A stretch of 64,000 bases of DNA, from assembly GCF_003240565.2 (NCBI RefSeq), contig NZ_CP117255.1, forward strand, positions 1,860,001 through 1,924,000, given 5' to 3'. The DNA is from Rhizobium tumorigenes (GTDB taxonomy: Bacteria > Pseudomonadota > Alphaproteobacteria > Rhizobiales > Rhizobiaceae). The position numbers were made by a program, and so were the translations under genes. Positions 10,831-20,780 of this stretch are shown piece after piece (position 1 is the stretch's first letter; each line of letters begins with the position of its first letter). The notes below the pieces were generated by a model that did no database searches, had not been told where the DNA came from, and worked only from the letters and a program-made list of their open reading frames with translations.

Positions 10831-12290
10831 GTTGTCGTCTCCCCTAGTGCCCGGCGCACTTCCGCATGATCCGAGAACGGCAAGGTGACACCGGCGACCG
10901 TCTGGCCTTCCTCGTGCCCCTTGCCGGCCACGATCAGCGTATCGCCGGCCTTCAGCATGTCGACTGCGGCGCGGATAGCCTCGGCACGGTCCGCGATTTC
11001 CGTAGCTGAGGTGGCCGCAGCCATGATTTCGGCGCGAATGGCAGCCGGTTGTTCAGAACGCGGATTGTCGTCGGTGACGATGACCACGTCGGCCAGCCGG
11101 CAGGCGATCTCGCCCATGATCGGCCGCTTGCCGCGATCCCGGTCGCCACCGCAGCCAAAGACCACGATGACACGACCGGTGGTAAAGGGTCGCACAGCCG
11201 CAAGCACGTTTTCCAGCGCATCCGGCTTGTGGGCGTAATCGACATAGGCAAGCGCGCCGTTGCGCGTCTGGCCGATCAGCTCAAGACGACCGGAAGCTCC
11301 CTGGAGTTTTTCCAGCGCCTGCATCGCCACGGCTGCCGGAACGCCGGTCGAGATCGCAAGGCCGGCTGCAACCAGCGCATTGGCAATCTGGAAATCGCCG
11401 GCGAGCGGAATGTGAACCTCGAAGATCTCGGTGCCGAAATGCACCTCGGCGACCTGCTTGTGGCGCGAATGCTCGACCCGCTTCAGCGTCAGGAAATTGC
11501 CCTTGCGGCCAACGGTGCGGATGTCGTGGCCTGCCTGCCGGGCTGCGGCTATGGCCTGATCCGACCATGCGTCGTCGGCAAAGATAACGGCCGGCGATCC
11601 CTGCGGCAGCAGCGTATCGAACAGCCGCATCTTGGCGGCCATATAGGCCTCCACGGTCGGGTGATAGTCCATGTGATCGCGGCCGAGATTGGTAAAGCCA
11701 GCAGCCTTGAGACGCACACCATCGAGACGGAACTGGTCAAGCCCATGGCTGGATGCTTCCATCGCGGCATGGGTCACGCCCTCGTCGGCAAGCTCGGCCA
11801 GCAGTTTGTGCAGCGACACCGGATCCGGCGTCGTCAGCGAGCCATAGTCGTTGCGGCTGGGGGAGATGACGCCGGTCGTGCCGATCATTGCGGCGGTGCT
11901 TCCGGCATGTGCCCAGATCTGGCGGGTGAAGGAGGCAACGGAGGTCTTGCCGGCCGTACCCGTGACGGCGACCATGGTTTCCGGCTGGCGCCCAAAAAAG
12001 CGCGCGGCTGCCAGCGCCAACAGGCGGCGCGGCTCGGACACGGCAACAACGGGAACCTTATCGGTATCGGCTACATGCTGGGCGAAAATTACCGCGGCGC
12101 CGCGCGCAGCAGCATCGGCAACGAAGGCGGCGCCATCGGCTTTGCTGCCGGCAACCGCGACAAAGGCCATTCCCGGCGTAATCTGCCGGCTGTCGGCGGA
12201 AAGACCCGTGATGTCGATGTCGCCCAGCGAGCCGCCGACCGGTCCGTTCAACTCGGGAAACTCGGTCCCGACGAGATCACGCAATTTCAT
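10827..12290 (-). CDS. murE: UDP-MurNAc-L-Ala-D-Glu--meso-2,6-diaminopimelate ligase
   Basis: Adds the third stem-peptide residue. The 487-residue Mur ligase has [13 protein letters not shown], the ATP loop [42 protein letters not shown] and [12 protein letters not shown]. The DNPRSEQP motif near residue 405 carries the DNPR signature that selects meso-diaminopimelate over lysine, which fits a Gram-negative wall. It follows ftsI after a 65-bp spacer, the largest gap in this part of the operon, and overlaps murF by 4 bp. Confidence 0.97.
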   Translation of the reverse strand: MKLRDLVGTEFPELNGPVGGSLGDIDITGLSADSRQITPGMAFVAVAGSKADGAAFVADAAARGAAVIFAQHVADTDKVPVVAVSEPRRLLALAAARFFGRQPETMVAVTGTAGKTSVASFTRQIWAHAGSTAAMIGTTGVISPSRNDYGSLTTPDPVSLHKLLAELADEGVTHAAMEASSHGLDQFRLDGVRLKAAGFTNLGRDHMDYHPTVEAYMAAKMRLFDTLLPQGSPAVIFADDAWSDQAIAAARQAGHDIRTVGRKGNFLTLKRVEHSRHKQVAEVHFGTEIFEVHIPLAGDFQIANALVAAGLAISTGVPAAVAMQALEKLQGASGRLELIGQTRNGALAYVDYAHKPDALENVLAAVRPFTTGRVIVVFGCGGDRDRGKRPIMGEIACRLADVVIVTDDNPRSEQPAAIRAEIMAAATSATEIADRAEAIRAAVDMLKAGDTLIVAGKGHEEGQTVAGVTLPFSDHAEVRRALGETTT

Positions 12291-12355
12291 GGCGTCTACT
12301 TCTTTGTTCTAGGCCTGCCCGCCCCACGCGAATCGACCGCGCTATCCATTCAATC

Positions 12356-14107
12356 TCAATAAGACACCAGCAAGGCGGAGCCGCCCTCACCGAATTTCGG
12401 TTTTACACCGAGAATCGCTGCCGAACGGGCGATGATATCGCGCGCGATGGGGGCTGCCGTATAGGCAGAAATCGTGCCCCCGTGCTCGCCGGTCAACGGT
12501 TCGTCGCAAAAGCTCATGACCACATAGCGGGGATTGTCGATCGGGAAGGCTGCGAGGAAGGTGTTGAAGTTGGCGGTGTGGGAGTAGCGACCGTTGACGA
12601 CCTTGTCCGCCGTGCCGGTCTTGCTGCCGACATCGTAGCCGGGAACGCGGGCGGCACGACCGGAACCCTTGGAGCCATTGAAGTCTAGCAGGAAGCGGAC
12701 ATCGTCGCTGGTGCTCTTCTTGATAACGGTTTTAGCCACAAGGTCGGCCTGCTCTGCGGTGCGCGGCAGGAAGGTCGGCTCGATGAGCTTGCCTCCGTTG
12801 ACCAGCGCCGCACCGGCCACAGCCGTCTGCAGCGCCGTCGTCGAGACGCCGTGGCCGAATGAGATGGTGATCGAGTTGATCTTCTTCCAGACTTTCGGCT
12901 GGCTTGGCGTCTTCACCTCGGGCAGTTCCGTTGGCATGCGGGTCAAGAGACCGAGGCGCGTCAGGAACTCCTTGTGGGCGTCGATGCCGACGAGATCGGC
13001 GATCTTCGCCGTCCCGATGTTGGACGAATACTGGAAGATTTCCGGAACTGTCAGTACGCGGCCCTGGCCATGGAAATCGTGGATCACGAAGCCGCCGATG
13101 CGGATCGGCGCGCTGGCATCGAAAGCGTCCCGAAGCGTCACCTTGCCGCTGTCGAGCGCCATCGCCATCGTGAAAGTCTTGAAGGTCGACCCCATTTCGA
13201 AGGTGCCGTTCGACATGCGGTTGAGCCAGCCTTCGGCTGCACTTGCGTTCGGCTCGTTCGGATCGAAATCGGGGGCCGACGCCATGGCGATGACTTCGCC
13301 GGTCTTGACGTCGAGGACGATGGCGCCGCCACCCTTGGCCTTGAAGTTGACGACCGCCTTGGTCACGACATCGCGGGCAATGGCCTGGACGCGAACGTCG
13401 ATCGACAGCTTGACCGGCTCAAGCGGCTCATTGCTGGTCATGCCGACGGCGGCGAGATCGGCAAGGCCCTGGTCGTCGATGTACTTTTCCATGCCCATGA
13501 CGCCGCGGTTGTCGATGTTGACATAGCCGAGGATATGCGAGGCCGTCGGGCCGCCGGGATAGAAGCGGCGCTTTTCAGGCCGGAAACCGATGCCGGGAAT
13601 ACCGAGCGCCAGGATCTGGCTCTGCTGCTTTGGCGTCAGCTGGCGCTTCAGCCAGGCGAAGTGCGACGTGTTGGTCGAAAGCTTCTTGTAGGTGCCCTTG
13701 AGATCGAGATCCGGCAGCACGGTCGAGAGTTTTTCGACGGCATCGTCGACGTCGACGATCTTGTTTGGCTCGGCAAACAGCGACACGGTGCGGATGTCGG
13801 TCGCCAGCAGCGCCCCGTTACGGTCGACGATGTCGGGCCGCGAGGCCATCAGCCTGTCGGCCGGCAGAATGCTCGATACCGTGTCGGGCATGGCAGTGCC
13901 GTACTCGACCAGTCGCGCGCCGATGATGCAGTAGACGACGCCGAAGCTCACGCTCAACAACAGGACGCGGCTCCTCGCCTGGCCTGTCTTGCGCTTTCGC
14001 GATCCCTCGACAACAGCGCTGGCGAGCGCGTCGACTGGCTTTCCATTGTTACCGGCAGAAAAATGTGCCTTGCTCTTCAAGAGCATGATGCGGGACAGAA
14101 AAGACAT
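12356..14107 (-). CDS. ftsI: division-specific class B penicillin-binding protein (PBP3), dcw-cluster copy
   Basis: Septal peptidoglycan transpeptidase anchored in the inner membrane and working with FtsW. The 583-residue protein has a cytoplasmic tail, one membrane segment at about 47-67, the pedestal domain with RPDIVDRNGALLATD and RFYPGG, and a transpeptidase domain. The three active-site motifs are intact: STFK at 307-310, SSN at 361-363 and KTGT at 496-499. It overlaps ftsL by one base (TGATG). A second, clearly related protein is encoded at 42573-44297. The dcw location argues that this copy is the main division enzyme. Confidence 0.96.
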   Translation of the reverse strand: MSFLSRIMLLKSKAHFSAGNNGKPVDALASAVVEGSRKRKTGQARSRVLLLSVSFGVVYCIIGARLVEYGTAMPDTVSSILPADRLMASRPDIVDRNGALLATDIRTVSLFAEPNKIVDVDDAVEKLSTVLPDLDLKGTYKKLSTNTSHFAWLKRQLTPKQQSQILALGIPGIGFRPEKRRFYPGGPTASHILGYVNIDNRGVMGMEKYIDDQGLADLAAVGMTSNEPLEPVKLSIDVRVQAIARDVVTKAVVNFKAKGGGAIVLDVKTGEVIAMASAPDFDPNEPNASAAEGWLNRMSNGTFEMGSTFKTFTMAMALDSGKVTLRDAFDASAPIRIGGFVIHDFHGQGRVLTVPEIFQYSSNIGTAKIADLVGIDAHKEFLTRLGLLTRMPTELPEVKTPSQPKVWKKINSITISFGHGVSTTALQTAVAGAALVNGGKLIEPTFLPRTAEQADLVAKTVIKKSTSDDVRFLLDFNGSKGSGRAARVPGYDVGSKTGTADKVVNGRYSHTANFNTFLAAFPIDNPRYVVMSFCDEPLTGEHGGTISAYTAAPIARDIIARSAAILGVKPKFGEGGSALLVSY

Positions 14108-14601
14108 CAGCGCTTCACCGATCCCGTTTTGATATCGTCGACACCGGACTTGCCATGCTTGGCCGGTGCCAGCCTTGCGACCGGCTTCGGCGCAGGCTTG
14201 GCCGCCACGTCGGCAATAACCTTGCGGATATCGGCATCGCTGTCGTCGCCCTTGGATGGGCCAGGCTTTGCGGTCGGCTTGCCGTCCATGATACCCGGGG
14301 GTTGCGGTAGCTGGCTGCGCAGCATGGGCAGTTCGTTCGGCTGCACGAGCGATGTCGAAAGTGTCGGCTGCAGCTGCAGTTCGCTGTTATAGTTGGCGAC
14401 CAGACGCTCGAGGCGGTTCGGCTGCACGACCAGCGCCCAGTCGGCCTTCAGCAGCTCGATGGTATCCTTCTCAAGCTTGATCTCGGATTCGAGGTGATGA
14501 ACCTCCTCGAGTTTGAGCTCGGCGCGGTGCTTGATGGTGTAGGTCACGGCTGCCGCAGTGGTCATGACGCCGATGAGCACGATATCGAAGGTCTTCAGCA
14601 T
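14107..14601 (-). CDS. ftsL: cell division protein FtsL
   Basis: Small bitopic membrane protein of the divisome that links FtsQ/FtsB to FtsW-FtsI. About 164 residues: a short N-terminus, one membrane helix (MLKTFDIVLIGVMTTAAAVT), then a coiled-coil segment beginning KHRAELKLEEVHHLESEIKL, and a long Pro/Lys-rich tail that is typical of rhizobial FtsL. ATG 14601 was chosen because it lies one base after the rsmH stop with the GGAGG in the rsmH 3' end as its ribosome-binding site. A longer upstream extension would only be antisense-type low-complexity sequence. Identification relies on topology and position because FtsL sequences are poorly conserved. Confidence 0.9.
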   Translation of the reverse strand: MLKTFDIVLIGVMTTAAAVTYTIKHRAELKLEEVHHLESEIKLEKDTIELLKADWALVVQPNRLERLVANYNSELQLQPTLSTSLVQPNELPMLRSQLPQPPGIMDGKPTAKPGPSKGDDSDADIRKVIADVAAKPAPKPVARLAPAKHGKSGVDDIKTGSVKR

Positions 14602-14602
14602 C

Positions 14603-15628
14603 TCAACCTCCAAGCTTTGCAAGAGTGGCAAGGTTCGGCAGCTCGAAAATCGAAACGTCGGCTGCTTCCGCCGGCGCAGCGGTTCGCACAGCAGCACGCA
14701 GCTTGGCCGAACGGGCACGCGGATTGAGCTCGGCTTCGACCTCGCCGGCTGAGACGACCTGCTTGCCGATGGCATCGAAAGTCGCCGCCCGCTCGTGTAC
14801 GACTGGCATATGGCGCGACCCCGTCGAGCGGCCCGAACGATCTGTGAGGAACTTCTTGACGATCCGGTCTTCCAGCGAATGGAAGGTGACGACGACGAGG
14901 CGGCCGCCGGGTTTCAAAGCCCGCTCGGCGGCAAACAGCGCTTCGGCCAGTTCACCGAGTTCGTCGTTGACGAAGATGCGCAGCGACTGGAAGACACGGG
15001 TCGCCGGATGGATCTTGTCCTTGGCCTTACGGGGTGTCACCAGCTCGATCAGTCCTGCAAGATCACGCGTCGTCTCGAAAGGCTTTTCGGCGCGACGCTT
15101 CTCGATGGCATGGGCGATGCGCGGCGCCTGCTTTTCTTCGCCAAGAAAGACGAAGATGCGGATCAGGTCGGCGAGCTTGGCATTGTTGATGACGTCGGCA
15201 GCAGAGACGCCCTTGGCCGACATGCGCATGTCGAGCGGACCGTTCCTCTGGAACGAGAAGCCGCGCTCGGCCTCGTCGATCTGCATTGAGGACACGCCGA
15301 TATCGAGAACGATGCCGTCGAGACCGCCCTCCGGTGCGTGCTCTGCCAGCTGAGAGAACTGCGAGTGAATGAGAGTGAGTTTGCCGGGATGAGCTTCGAC
15401 CAGCGACTGGCCTGCCGCAATCGCCGTCGGATCGCGGTCGAGCGCAATCACATCGGCACCCAACTCCAGCAGCGCCGACGTATAGCCACCAGCCCCGAAA
15501 GTTCCGTCGAGAATTACCTTGCCGGGCGCAGGCTCCAGCGCCCTTACGACTTCGGCTAGGAGAACCGGAATATGACGAAGCGGCCCGCTACCGGCTTCAG
15601 CACAATCTCCGCCAGGTTGAGCTTCCAT
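14603..15628 (-). CDS. rsmH: 16S rRNA (cytosine1402-N4)-methyltransferase
   Basis: SAM-dependent N4-methylation of C1402 in the ribosomal P site (formerly mraW). The 341-residue protein opens with [17 protein letters not shown] and [15 protein letters not shown] (SAM motif I), followed by [40 protein letters not shown] and [15 protein letters not shown], all standard for RsmH. ATG 15628 was chosen because the open frame extending further upstream runs through mraZ in another frame. It is 17 bp after mraZ. Confidence 0.97.
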   Translation of the reverse strand: MEAQPGGDCAEAGSGPLRHIPVLLAEVVRALEPAPGKVILDGTFGAGGYTSALLELGADVIALDRDPTAIAAGQSLVEAHPGKLTLIHSQFSQLAEHAPEGGLDGIVLDIGVSSMQIDEAERGFSFQRNGPLDMRMSAKGVSAADVINNAKLADLIRIFVFLGEEKQAPRIAHAIEKRRAEKPFETTRDLAGLIELVTPRKAKDKIHPATRVFQSLRIFVNDELGELAEALFAAERALKPGGRLVVVTFHSLEDRIVKKFLTDRSGRSTGSRHMPVVHERAATFDAIGKQVVSAGEVEAELNPRARSAKLRAAVRTAAPAEAADVSIFELPNLATLAKLGG

Positions 15629-15645
15629 TCCGTCCCCTCGTTGTA

Positions 15646-16083
15646 TCAGGAACGCATGCCCGCCAGCCTGCGCTCCTCTCTTGCGGTTGCCTGCAGGGCT
15701 TGAAACGCCTGCGGCTCCCAAAGCTGAAAGTAGTCCGCCCGACCCACGAAGGTCACCTCGTCGGTGATTCCGGTGAAATCGCGGATGAAATCCGTGACCA
15801 TCAACCGCCCTTCGGCATCGAGCTTCATGAACACCCCGCCCCCGTGGATGAGGAGCGACATCTGATTCGCCTGCGACGAAAAAGGATCTTCCGCCGCAAT
15901 CTGTTGCTCGAACCGGTCGAGCAGATCCAGTCCGCCGATGCTGATCGCCGGAAACACGAAATCCTGGAAGCAGTACAACTCCGGAATGGCGCGCTCCGAC
16001 AGCACCGATCGAAATACCGAAGGCACGGAAACCCGGCCCTTGGCATCGATCTTGTTTGTCGCGTTCGACAGGAAGCGTTTCAT
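15646..16083 (-). CDS. mraZ: transcriptional regulator MraZ
   Basis: AbrB-fold DNA-binding protein that autoregulates the dcw operon. About 145 residues with two MraZ (SpoVT-AbrB) repeats. The first has [19 protein letters not shown] and the second has [17 protein letters not shown], each carrying the DAKGR/DAEGR core. ATG 16083 (MKRFLSN) was preferred over an upstream in-frame start at 16095 because it matches the family N-terminus. It is the first gene of the operon, with putative MraZ boxes about 180-210 bp upstream. Confidence 0.96.
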   Translation of the reverse strand: MKRFLSNATNKIDAKGRVSVPSVFRSVLSERAIPELYCFQDFVFPAISIGGLDLLDRFEQQIAAEDPFSSQANQMSLLIHGGGVFMKLDAEGRLMVTDFIRDFTGITDEVTFVGRADYFQLWEPQAFQALQATAREERRLAGMRS

Positions 16084-16259
16084 GACGCGAAACACCCGTT
16101 TCCATTGGTCGCGCGAAAATCATTCGCCCACATTCACTGCCGCCATCACACAGATCTTCGCCCGCCGGAAAAACAATTGCCTTCCCGGTCTCCCCGAGAG
16201 GAGCTCGACCTTTGCTTTGCGATGATTGGGCCTCGATTTGCCCCTTTGCAGTGCGAATT

Positions 16260-16294
16260 TGGGATACCATGGGACCATATGGGCGTCAATGGGA
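16260..16294. promoter_or_regulatory. four TGGG boxes at 10-bp spacing, putative MraZ operator
   Basis: On the plus strand TGGGA, TGGGA, TGGGC and TGGGA begin at 16260, 16270, 16280 and 16290, an exact 10-bp period. MraZ is known to bind direct TGGGN repeats separated by 5 bp (a 10-bp period) upstream of mraZ, so the fit is close. The array lies in the 407-bp non-coding stretch between mraZ and rnpB. An isolated TGGG at 16227 is out of phase. An AT-rich TTAAGCTTAA palindrome sits at 16340-16349, further upstream for mraZ. The promoter itself was not identified. Confidence 0.75.
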
Positions 16295-16490
16295 TGCGGC
16301 CTGCGGAAGCCGGTTGCAGTCCCTCATATTCATAGGCCGTTAAGCTTAACGAAAGGTTAGGAAGTGCGGCATTTGCCCGCCGCGAACGCTTGGGCGTCGA
16401 TCGCATCGCTTGAAAAAATTGGACATTTGACTATCGATTAGCGACCGCAAATAAAGGGCGCGAGGCGCCACCGCAGTGCTCGAAAAAAAT

Positions 16491-16893
16491 TACCAGTTGG
16501 CCTGTAAGCCGGGTTCTGTAAGGCCCCGACCGAAGTCGGAACGTGGCAGCCATTCATCTGGGACGACACTTGCGTGCCGCCTCGTGCAACCCACCCGGAT
16601 GACAGGCCCGGAAACAGGCTGGTGAGCTTGCGCTCACCGCGTCATCCCTATTCGGTTTTGCTCCCGGTGGGGTTTACCATGCCGTCGCTGTCACCAGAGA
16701 CGCGGTGGGCTCTTACCCCACCCTTTCACCCTTACCCGGTCGGAACCGGGCGGTTTACTTTCTGTGGCACTTTCCCTGAGGTCACCCTCGCCGGACGTTA
16801 TCCGGCACCGTGTTTCCGTGGAGCCCGGACTTTCCTCACCCCACCGCCTTTCGACATTGTGAAGCGCGGCTGCCCGGCCAACTGGTAGGCGCT
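16491..16893 (-). ncRNA. rnpB: RNase P RNA (bacterial type A)
   Basis: Catalytic RNA that matures tRNA 5' ends. On the minus strand the two ends pair through CCAGTTGGCC near the 5' end and GGCCAACTGG near the 3' end, forming helix P1. The universally conserved GAGGAAAGTCCGGGC block near the 5' end is present. So are AGGGTGAAAGGGTGGGGTAAGAG in the middle (conserved CRIII/CRII region, partly quoted) and GAACCCGGCTTACAGGCC near the 3' end. A U-rich tract follows the 3' end. Exact ends are approximate by a few bases. It is located directly upstream of the mraZ control region. Confidence 0.95.
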
Positions 16894-16952
16894 CATTAGC
16901 CGAGGCCGTCGGCAATTGCCACCTTAAATCCAAAGACGGGAGGCAAATCCTT

Positions 16953-18146
16953 TCACTGGCGAAAATGTGGTGCAAAATCCGTGCTGTAGGCGTCGTCGTT
17001 GATTCGACCCTGCAGCAGCAATTCCGCACCAAGCCGGCCGATTTCATCCGAACTCTTTGCCGACGTGCCGCTGCAGCCGGTCAGGACGGCAATGCGCGGC
17101 GACGCCGTGTAGCCGATCATCGGATAGGTCGACGGTGAGAAAGAGGTGACGCAGGCGCCCGACGATATCGACAGGGGCCGCAAATCGGGAACCAGTCGTC
17201 GAACTATCCGCGTCAGGTGATCGCGTACCGAGGCCCGGCCATCGGTGCGAAACCACGCGCGCATCTCGGCGTCGCTGCTGATGTCGTAGTCGTCGGGATC
17301 GCCGCCGATCTTGAGGTAGTACTTGCCGTCGGGATAGCGGATCGGCGGCAGCAGATAAATACTGTCGATGTCATCCGGCCCCTTGGTGATCAGCGACGGC
17401 ATGGTTCCGAGCGCCATGGCATCGGCTTCGCTGATCTCGAAATAGGCAATCGTCCGGCCACGAACAATCATCTCGACCGGAGCCGCCAACAGGCTGGCGG
17501 CGATGGAAAACCCGCCGGCAGCCAGCAGCGCCTTCTCCGCCCGGTAGACGCTACCCTCTCCCGTCGTCACCACGGCACGGCCGCCCTCGTCGCGGATCGA
17601 TACTACGGTCTCTTTCAGCACCTTCGCTCCGACCTTTTCGGCAAGCAGCGATTGCGCCTTCACCAGCCGGCGCGGGCTGATATGGCCGGCACCCTGTGGT
17701 TCGTAGATGCCCTCGCTGCCGCGATTGAACGCAAAGAACGGAAACCGGGCGCGCAGGCCCTCGTCATCAAACCGCTCGGTACGCACTTTCAGAGCCACGG
17801 CAGCTTTGGCGACCTGATCGATATAGCCATCTGCGCCACCCTGCCTCGGCCCGACCGCAAGGCAGCCAACCTGGGAGTAGAAGGCAATGCCGCTTTCCCG
17901 TTCCAGTTCGCGGTAGCGCGCAATCGACCGGTTTGCCAGCAAGGCCCAGTTCGGATCCGGATCGATCGTCCGGGTGATACGACCCTCGTCGTAATGGCTG
18001 GCGAAGACGCCGCTGTGGACCTTCCGATCCGCGGGTTCGTCAGGTCCTATCACGGCGACGCCGTTCGTCTGGCGGGCGAGGTGGCGAGCAGCCGCCGCCC
18101 CCATCATGCCGCGGCCGATGACGATGAACTTGAAATCCGCTGCCAT
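16953..18146 (-). CDS. FAD-dependent oxidoreductase of the DAO / monomeric sarcosine oxidase-like family
   Basis: A 397-residue flavoprotein expected to oxidise an amine or N-methyl amino acid. The N-terminal dinucleotide-binding loop is FIVIGRGMMGAAAARHL (GxGxxG). GAGHISPRRLV, KALLAAGGFS and the C-terminal SGACVTSFSPSTYPMIGYT and TGCSGTSAKSSDEIGRLGAELL are typical of DAO-fold enzymes related to SoxA and SolA. The substrate cannot be read from sequence. It stands alone on the minus strand, about 60 bp from rnpB. Confidence 0.82.
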   Translation of the reverse strand: MAADFKFIVIGRGMMGAAAARHLARQTNGVAVIGPDEPADRKVHSGVFASHYDEGRITRTIDPDPNWALLANRSIARYRELERESGIAFYSQVGCLAVGPRQGGADGYIDQVAKAAVALKVRTERFDDEGLRARFPFFAFNRGSEGIYEPQGAGHISPRRLVKAQSLLAEKVGAKVLKETVVSIRDEGGRAVVTTGEGSVYRAEKALLAAGGFSIAASLLAAPVEMIVRGRTIAYFEISEADAMALGTMPSLITKGPDDIDSIYLLPPIRYPDGKYYLKIGGDPDDYDISSDAEMRAWFRTDGRASVRDHLTRIVRRLVPDLRPLSISSGACVTSFSPSTYPMIGYTASPRIAVLTGCSGTSAKSSDEIGRLGAELLLQGRINDDAYSTDFAPHFRQ

Positions 18147-18246
18147 GTCAGGTCTCCATCGATATCGGGAATCGATAGCATGACAATCGGCTGGATTTCC
18201 AGATGAAGTTCACCTGATAAACAATTCGCCTTCAAGCACTTGCCGC

Positions 18247-18804
18247 CTAGTCGAGAAGCGCCAGGACCTTGCCGCAGTACCGCTTGGAAACCGGGTTCAT
18301 GCGGGTCGCGCCGTGGCCGGCATTGTATTTGAGGATGGTATTGCAGGTCTCGCCACCGCCGAGCGTCTGCGCCAGGGCCAGATACTTCATGCCGATGCGG
18401 ATATTGGTATCGGGATCGGCAAGCCCCTTGACCGAGCCGGAATAACCCATCATCCGCGCCGTTGCCGGCTTCACCTGCATAAGCCCGACCTCGCCATGGC
18501 TGCCGCGCATACGCGGGTTGAAGTTGCTTTCGATCTTGATAACTGCAGTTGCCAGGGCGACATCGACGCCGTTCTGCTTGGCATATTTGGTGATGATCTC
18601 GGAATAGCGATTGTCGCTCGGCCCCGGAGCGTCTGTGTTGGCGGTGCTAGCCGTTGCATCCTGCCTGGCGTAGCCGATGCTGCGGCCGAGTGTCTTGAAC
18701 GATTTCGTCTCGACCCTGACCCGGTGCTGGCCTGCAAAAGCGCAATCGTATCCCATCAGCAACATGCTTGCGCATGCCGCCGTCGCAACAATCAAATTTT
18801 TCAT
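18247..18804 (-). CDS. secreted lytic transglycosylase, SLT domain
   Basis: Cleaves the MurNAc-GlcNAc bond of peptidoglycan in the periplasm to form anhydromuropeptides. The 185-residue protein has an N-terminal signal peptide (MKNLIVATAACASMLLMG) ending near AFAG. The SLT catalytic core has the glutamate at about residue 92 in KIESNFNPRMRG, then GEVGLMQVKPATARMMG, DPDTNIRIGMKYLA and LKYNAGHG. These are the classic E, GLMQ, N-x-G and AYNAG-type motifs. It is one of several wall hydrolases in the window. Confidence 0.92.
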   Translation of the reverse strand: MKNLIVATAACASMLLMGYDCAFAGQHRVRVETKSFKTLGRSIGYARQDATASTANTDAPGPSDNRYSEIITKYAKQNGVDVALATAVIKIESNFNPRMRGSHGEVGLMQVKPATARMMGYSGSVKGLADPDTNIRIGMKYLALAQTLGGGETCNTILKYNAGHGATRMNPVSKRYCGKVLALLD

Positions 18805-19087
18805 TCAGTCTCTCGTCTCCGGGTGGGATCGCAGCGGCGGCGCATGGCGCTTGCCCTGCCGTCGGGACAGCCATCTCGATGGCCAGTTCCCGCAAAGATC
18901 CACGTTGTCGTCTACGGCTGCTGTTCCGGATAAGTGAACGGTTCAGCGCCGCTGTTCATCGGCGCCGTTAGACCATCGCAATGCGCAGATAATAGGGAAA
19001 TGCTGTGGCAGCGTCCGGATCTGCGGCCTTTTGCGATGCCGCAAGCCGCAAGCAGGCATCCAAAAGACAATCGGACAGGCGCAATCT

Positions 19088-19849
19088 TCAGGCGAAGTGC
19101 GGTAACGCGCGCAGCAAGCGATGCAGCGTATCGATGGTCGAGAAATCGGCGATCCCGTCGACCCGTTCCTGGCGGAAATGCCGCTGGAAAGCCTCGACGT
19201 CGCCGGCCATGGCTGCGGAAAAATCGCCATTGATTTCCGTGCCGTAACCATAGAGCGACAGCATCGACTGCAGCGCCTCGACCGGCTGCCCGCTGTCGCC
19301 CATCTGGAAAAAGCGCCCCCCGGATATCGGCGATGGATTGACCCAGTGACCGACCCCTGCCGCATGCAGCTTTGCCCACGGAAAGCGCTCGCCGGGATCG
19401 ACCTTGCGAATGGGTGCTATATCGGAGTGACCGAGCACCCTTTCCGGCGCTATGGACCAGCGCTCGACGCAATCGCGACACAATTCGATGACCGCATCGA
19501 TCTGCGCATCGGGGAATTGTGGCAAGCCGCCCGGGTGGCCTGCATTGGCGATCTCGATGCCGATGGAGAGCGAGTTGATATCGTTCTCCTTGCGCCAGAC
19601 ACCCTTGCCCGCATGCCAGGCACGACGCGCTTCGGGCACGAGTTGCAGCACCCGGCCGTCTTCATGGATGAAATAGTGGCTCGAGACCTGGCTTTCCGTC
19701 CGACAGAGCCAGTCGAGGGCGCCATCGGCCGTGCCCATGCCGGTGTAGTGCAACAGGATCATATCCGGCTTCCGCCCACCTGCCCGCTCGCCGTGGTTCG
19801 GGGACGGTTGCACCAGGGCACCGCTGTAGTCAGCCGCAAACGACGTCAT
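19088..19849 (-). CDS. N-acetylmuramoyl-L-alanine amidase (AmpD-like) with peptidoglycan-binding domain
   Basis: Zinc amidase that removes stem peptides from MurNAc or anhydro-MurNAc. The 253-residue protein has an Amidase_2 domain with ILLHYTG (His about 34), SSHYFIHEDG, AWHAG, IGIEIANAG, LGHSDIAPIRKVDPG (His about 141 and Asp about 151 as zinc ligands), then a C-terminal PG_binding_1 repeat (GDSGQPVEALQSMLSLYGY). No signal peptide is evident, which fits a cytosolic AmpD role in wall recycling, although the C-terminal wall-binding module would suit export. It overlaps the djlA-like gene by 4 bp. Confidence 0.9.
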   Translation of the reverse strand: MTSFAADYSGALVQPSPNHGERAGGRKPDMILLHYTGMGTADGALDWLCRTESQVSSHYFIHEDGRVLQLVPEARRAWHAGKGVWRKENDINSLSIGIEIANAGHPGGLPQFPDAQIDAVIELCRDCVERWSIAPERVLGHSDIAPIRKVDPGERFPWAKLHAAGVGHWVNPSPISGGRFFQMGDSGQPVEALQSMLSLYGYGTEINGDFSAAMAGDVEAFQRHFRQERVDGIADFSTIDTLHRLLRALPHFA

Positions 19850-20553
19850 GCGGCGCGGCGTTCCTTCTCGATTTCCTCGTAGGCAGCGTTCAGTGCCGCC
19901 ATCCGCTCGTTGGCGATGACGTGGAACTCCTCGGGCACGCCACGCGATACGAGGCGGTCGGGATGATGTTCATAGACCAGGCCGTGGTAGCGCTTGCGGA
20001 TCGTCGGGAAATCGTCGGAAGGCTTGACGCCCAATACCTTGTAGGGATCGCGCCCGTTGCCGGAAACATGCCGCGCCATGATCTGCTCGAAGCGCTCTTC
20101 GTTCATCTGGAAGATCTCGGCGATGTGGGCGAGGAACGAGATTTCCTTCTCGTGGATCAACCCGTCAGCCTTGGCGATATGGAACAGGCCATCCAGCACG
20201 TCCTCGAGCACGGGGCAGTTTTCACTGCACGTGACGCACAGCGTCGCCAGACGTTCGGCATAGGCCTCGTAACCAGCCACGTCCTGGCGCGCAAGATTAT
20301 AGAGGCGCGCGACGTTCTTCGCCTGGTCATCCGGAAAGTCGAAGATCTCCCTGAAGGCATTGACTTCGTTCTCGGTTACGACACCGTCAGCCTTCGCCAT
20401 CTTGGCGGAAAGCGCAATGATCGCGACCGAAAACGCCACCTTGCGGCGGGTTTCGGGGTCGCCTTCGAACAACGTCCGGATGGCTTCGACCACGCCTGAC
20501 AGGGCATTCCCCGCAGTGCCGACGGCATTCAGCAGCTTTTCCCAGATAGACAT
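19846..20553 (-). CDS. djlA: DjlA-like co-chaperone: TerB-like domain plus J domain
   Basis: The 235-residue protein has a TerB/DjlA N-terminal helical domain at roughly 35-165 (AKMAKADGVVTENEVNAFRE and a second, similar HIAKADGLIHEKEISFLAHI repeat, partly quoted). A C-terminal J domain carries YKVLGVKPSDDFPTIRKRY and the HPD tripeptide at about 197-199. It would stimulate DnaK ATPase. Unlike enterobacterial DjlA there is only a weak hydrophobic N-terminus, so membrane anchoring is uncertain. The overlap with the amidase gene suggests co-translation, an arrangement I associate with other rhizobia. Confidence 0.85.
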   Translation of the reverse strand: MSIWEKLLNAVGTAGNALSGVVEAIRTLFEGDPETRRKVAFSVAIIALSAKMAKADGVVTENEVNAFREIFDFPDDQAKNVARLYNLARQDVAGYEAYAERLATLCVTCSENCPVLEDVLDGLFHIAKADGLIHEKEISFLAHIAEIFQMNEERFEQIMARHVSGNGRDPYKVLGVKPSDDFPTIRKRYHGLVYEHHPDRLVSRGVPEEFHVIANERMAALNAAYEEIEKERRAA

Positions 20554-20780
20554 GACGATCCCGATTACCCTAAAGAAGAAGCAACACGTTGATCAAAGAA
20601 TGGTTGCGAATGCAAGCTGACCATTGGCCGCAGCGTTGAAAACACCTTTCACGAATAGGTAATGATCTAACCATAAATGCCGCTCCCATCGGTTTCGATG
20701 TTCTGCGCATAAGGCAAATGAATTGGACAGGCGCGCTCCGGCCTGTCAGCGCTGGTGTCACCTTTGTCCCCGGAGCCTTC

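Noticed and set aside
15629..16270. An extended start for rsmH, about 214 codons longer
   Set aside because: The extension overlaps mraZ in another frame and has no family similarity. RsmH proteins begin near the chosen ATG.
16346..16360. TTAA-N7-TTAG upstream of mraZ as a CtrA site
   Set aside because: It has one mismatch. Similar one-mismatch sites occur at 379-393 and 32514-32528, and several are expected by chance in 64 kb, so it was not claimed as a feature.
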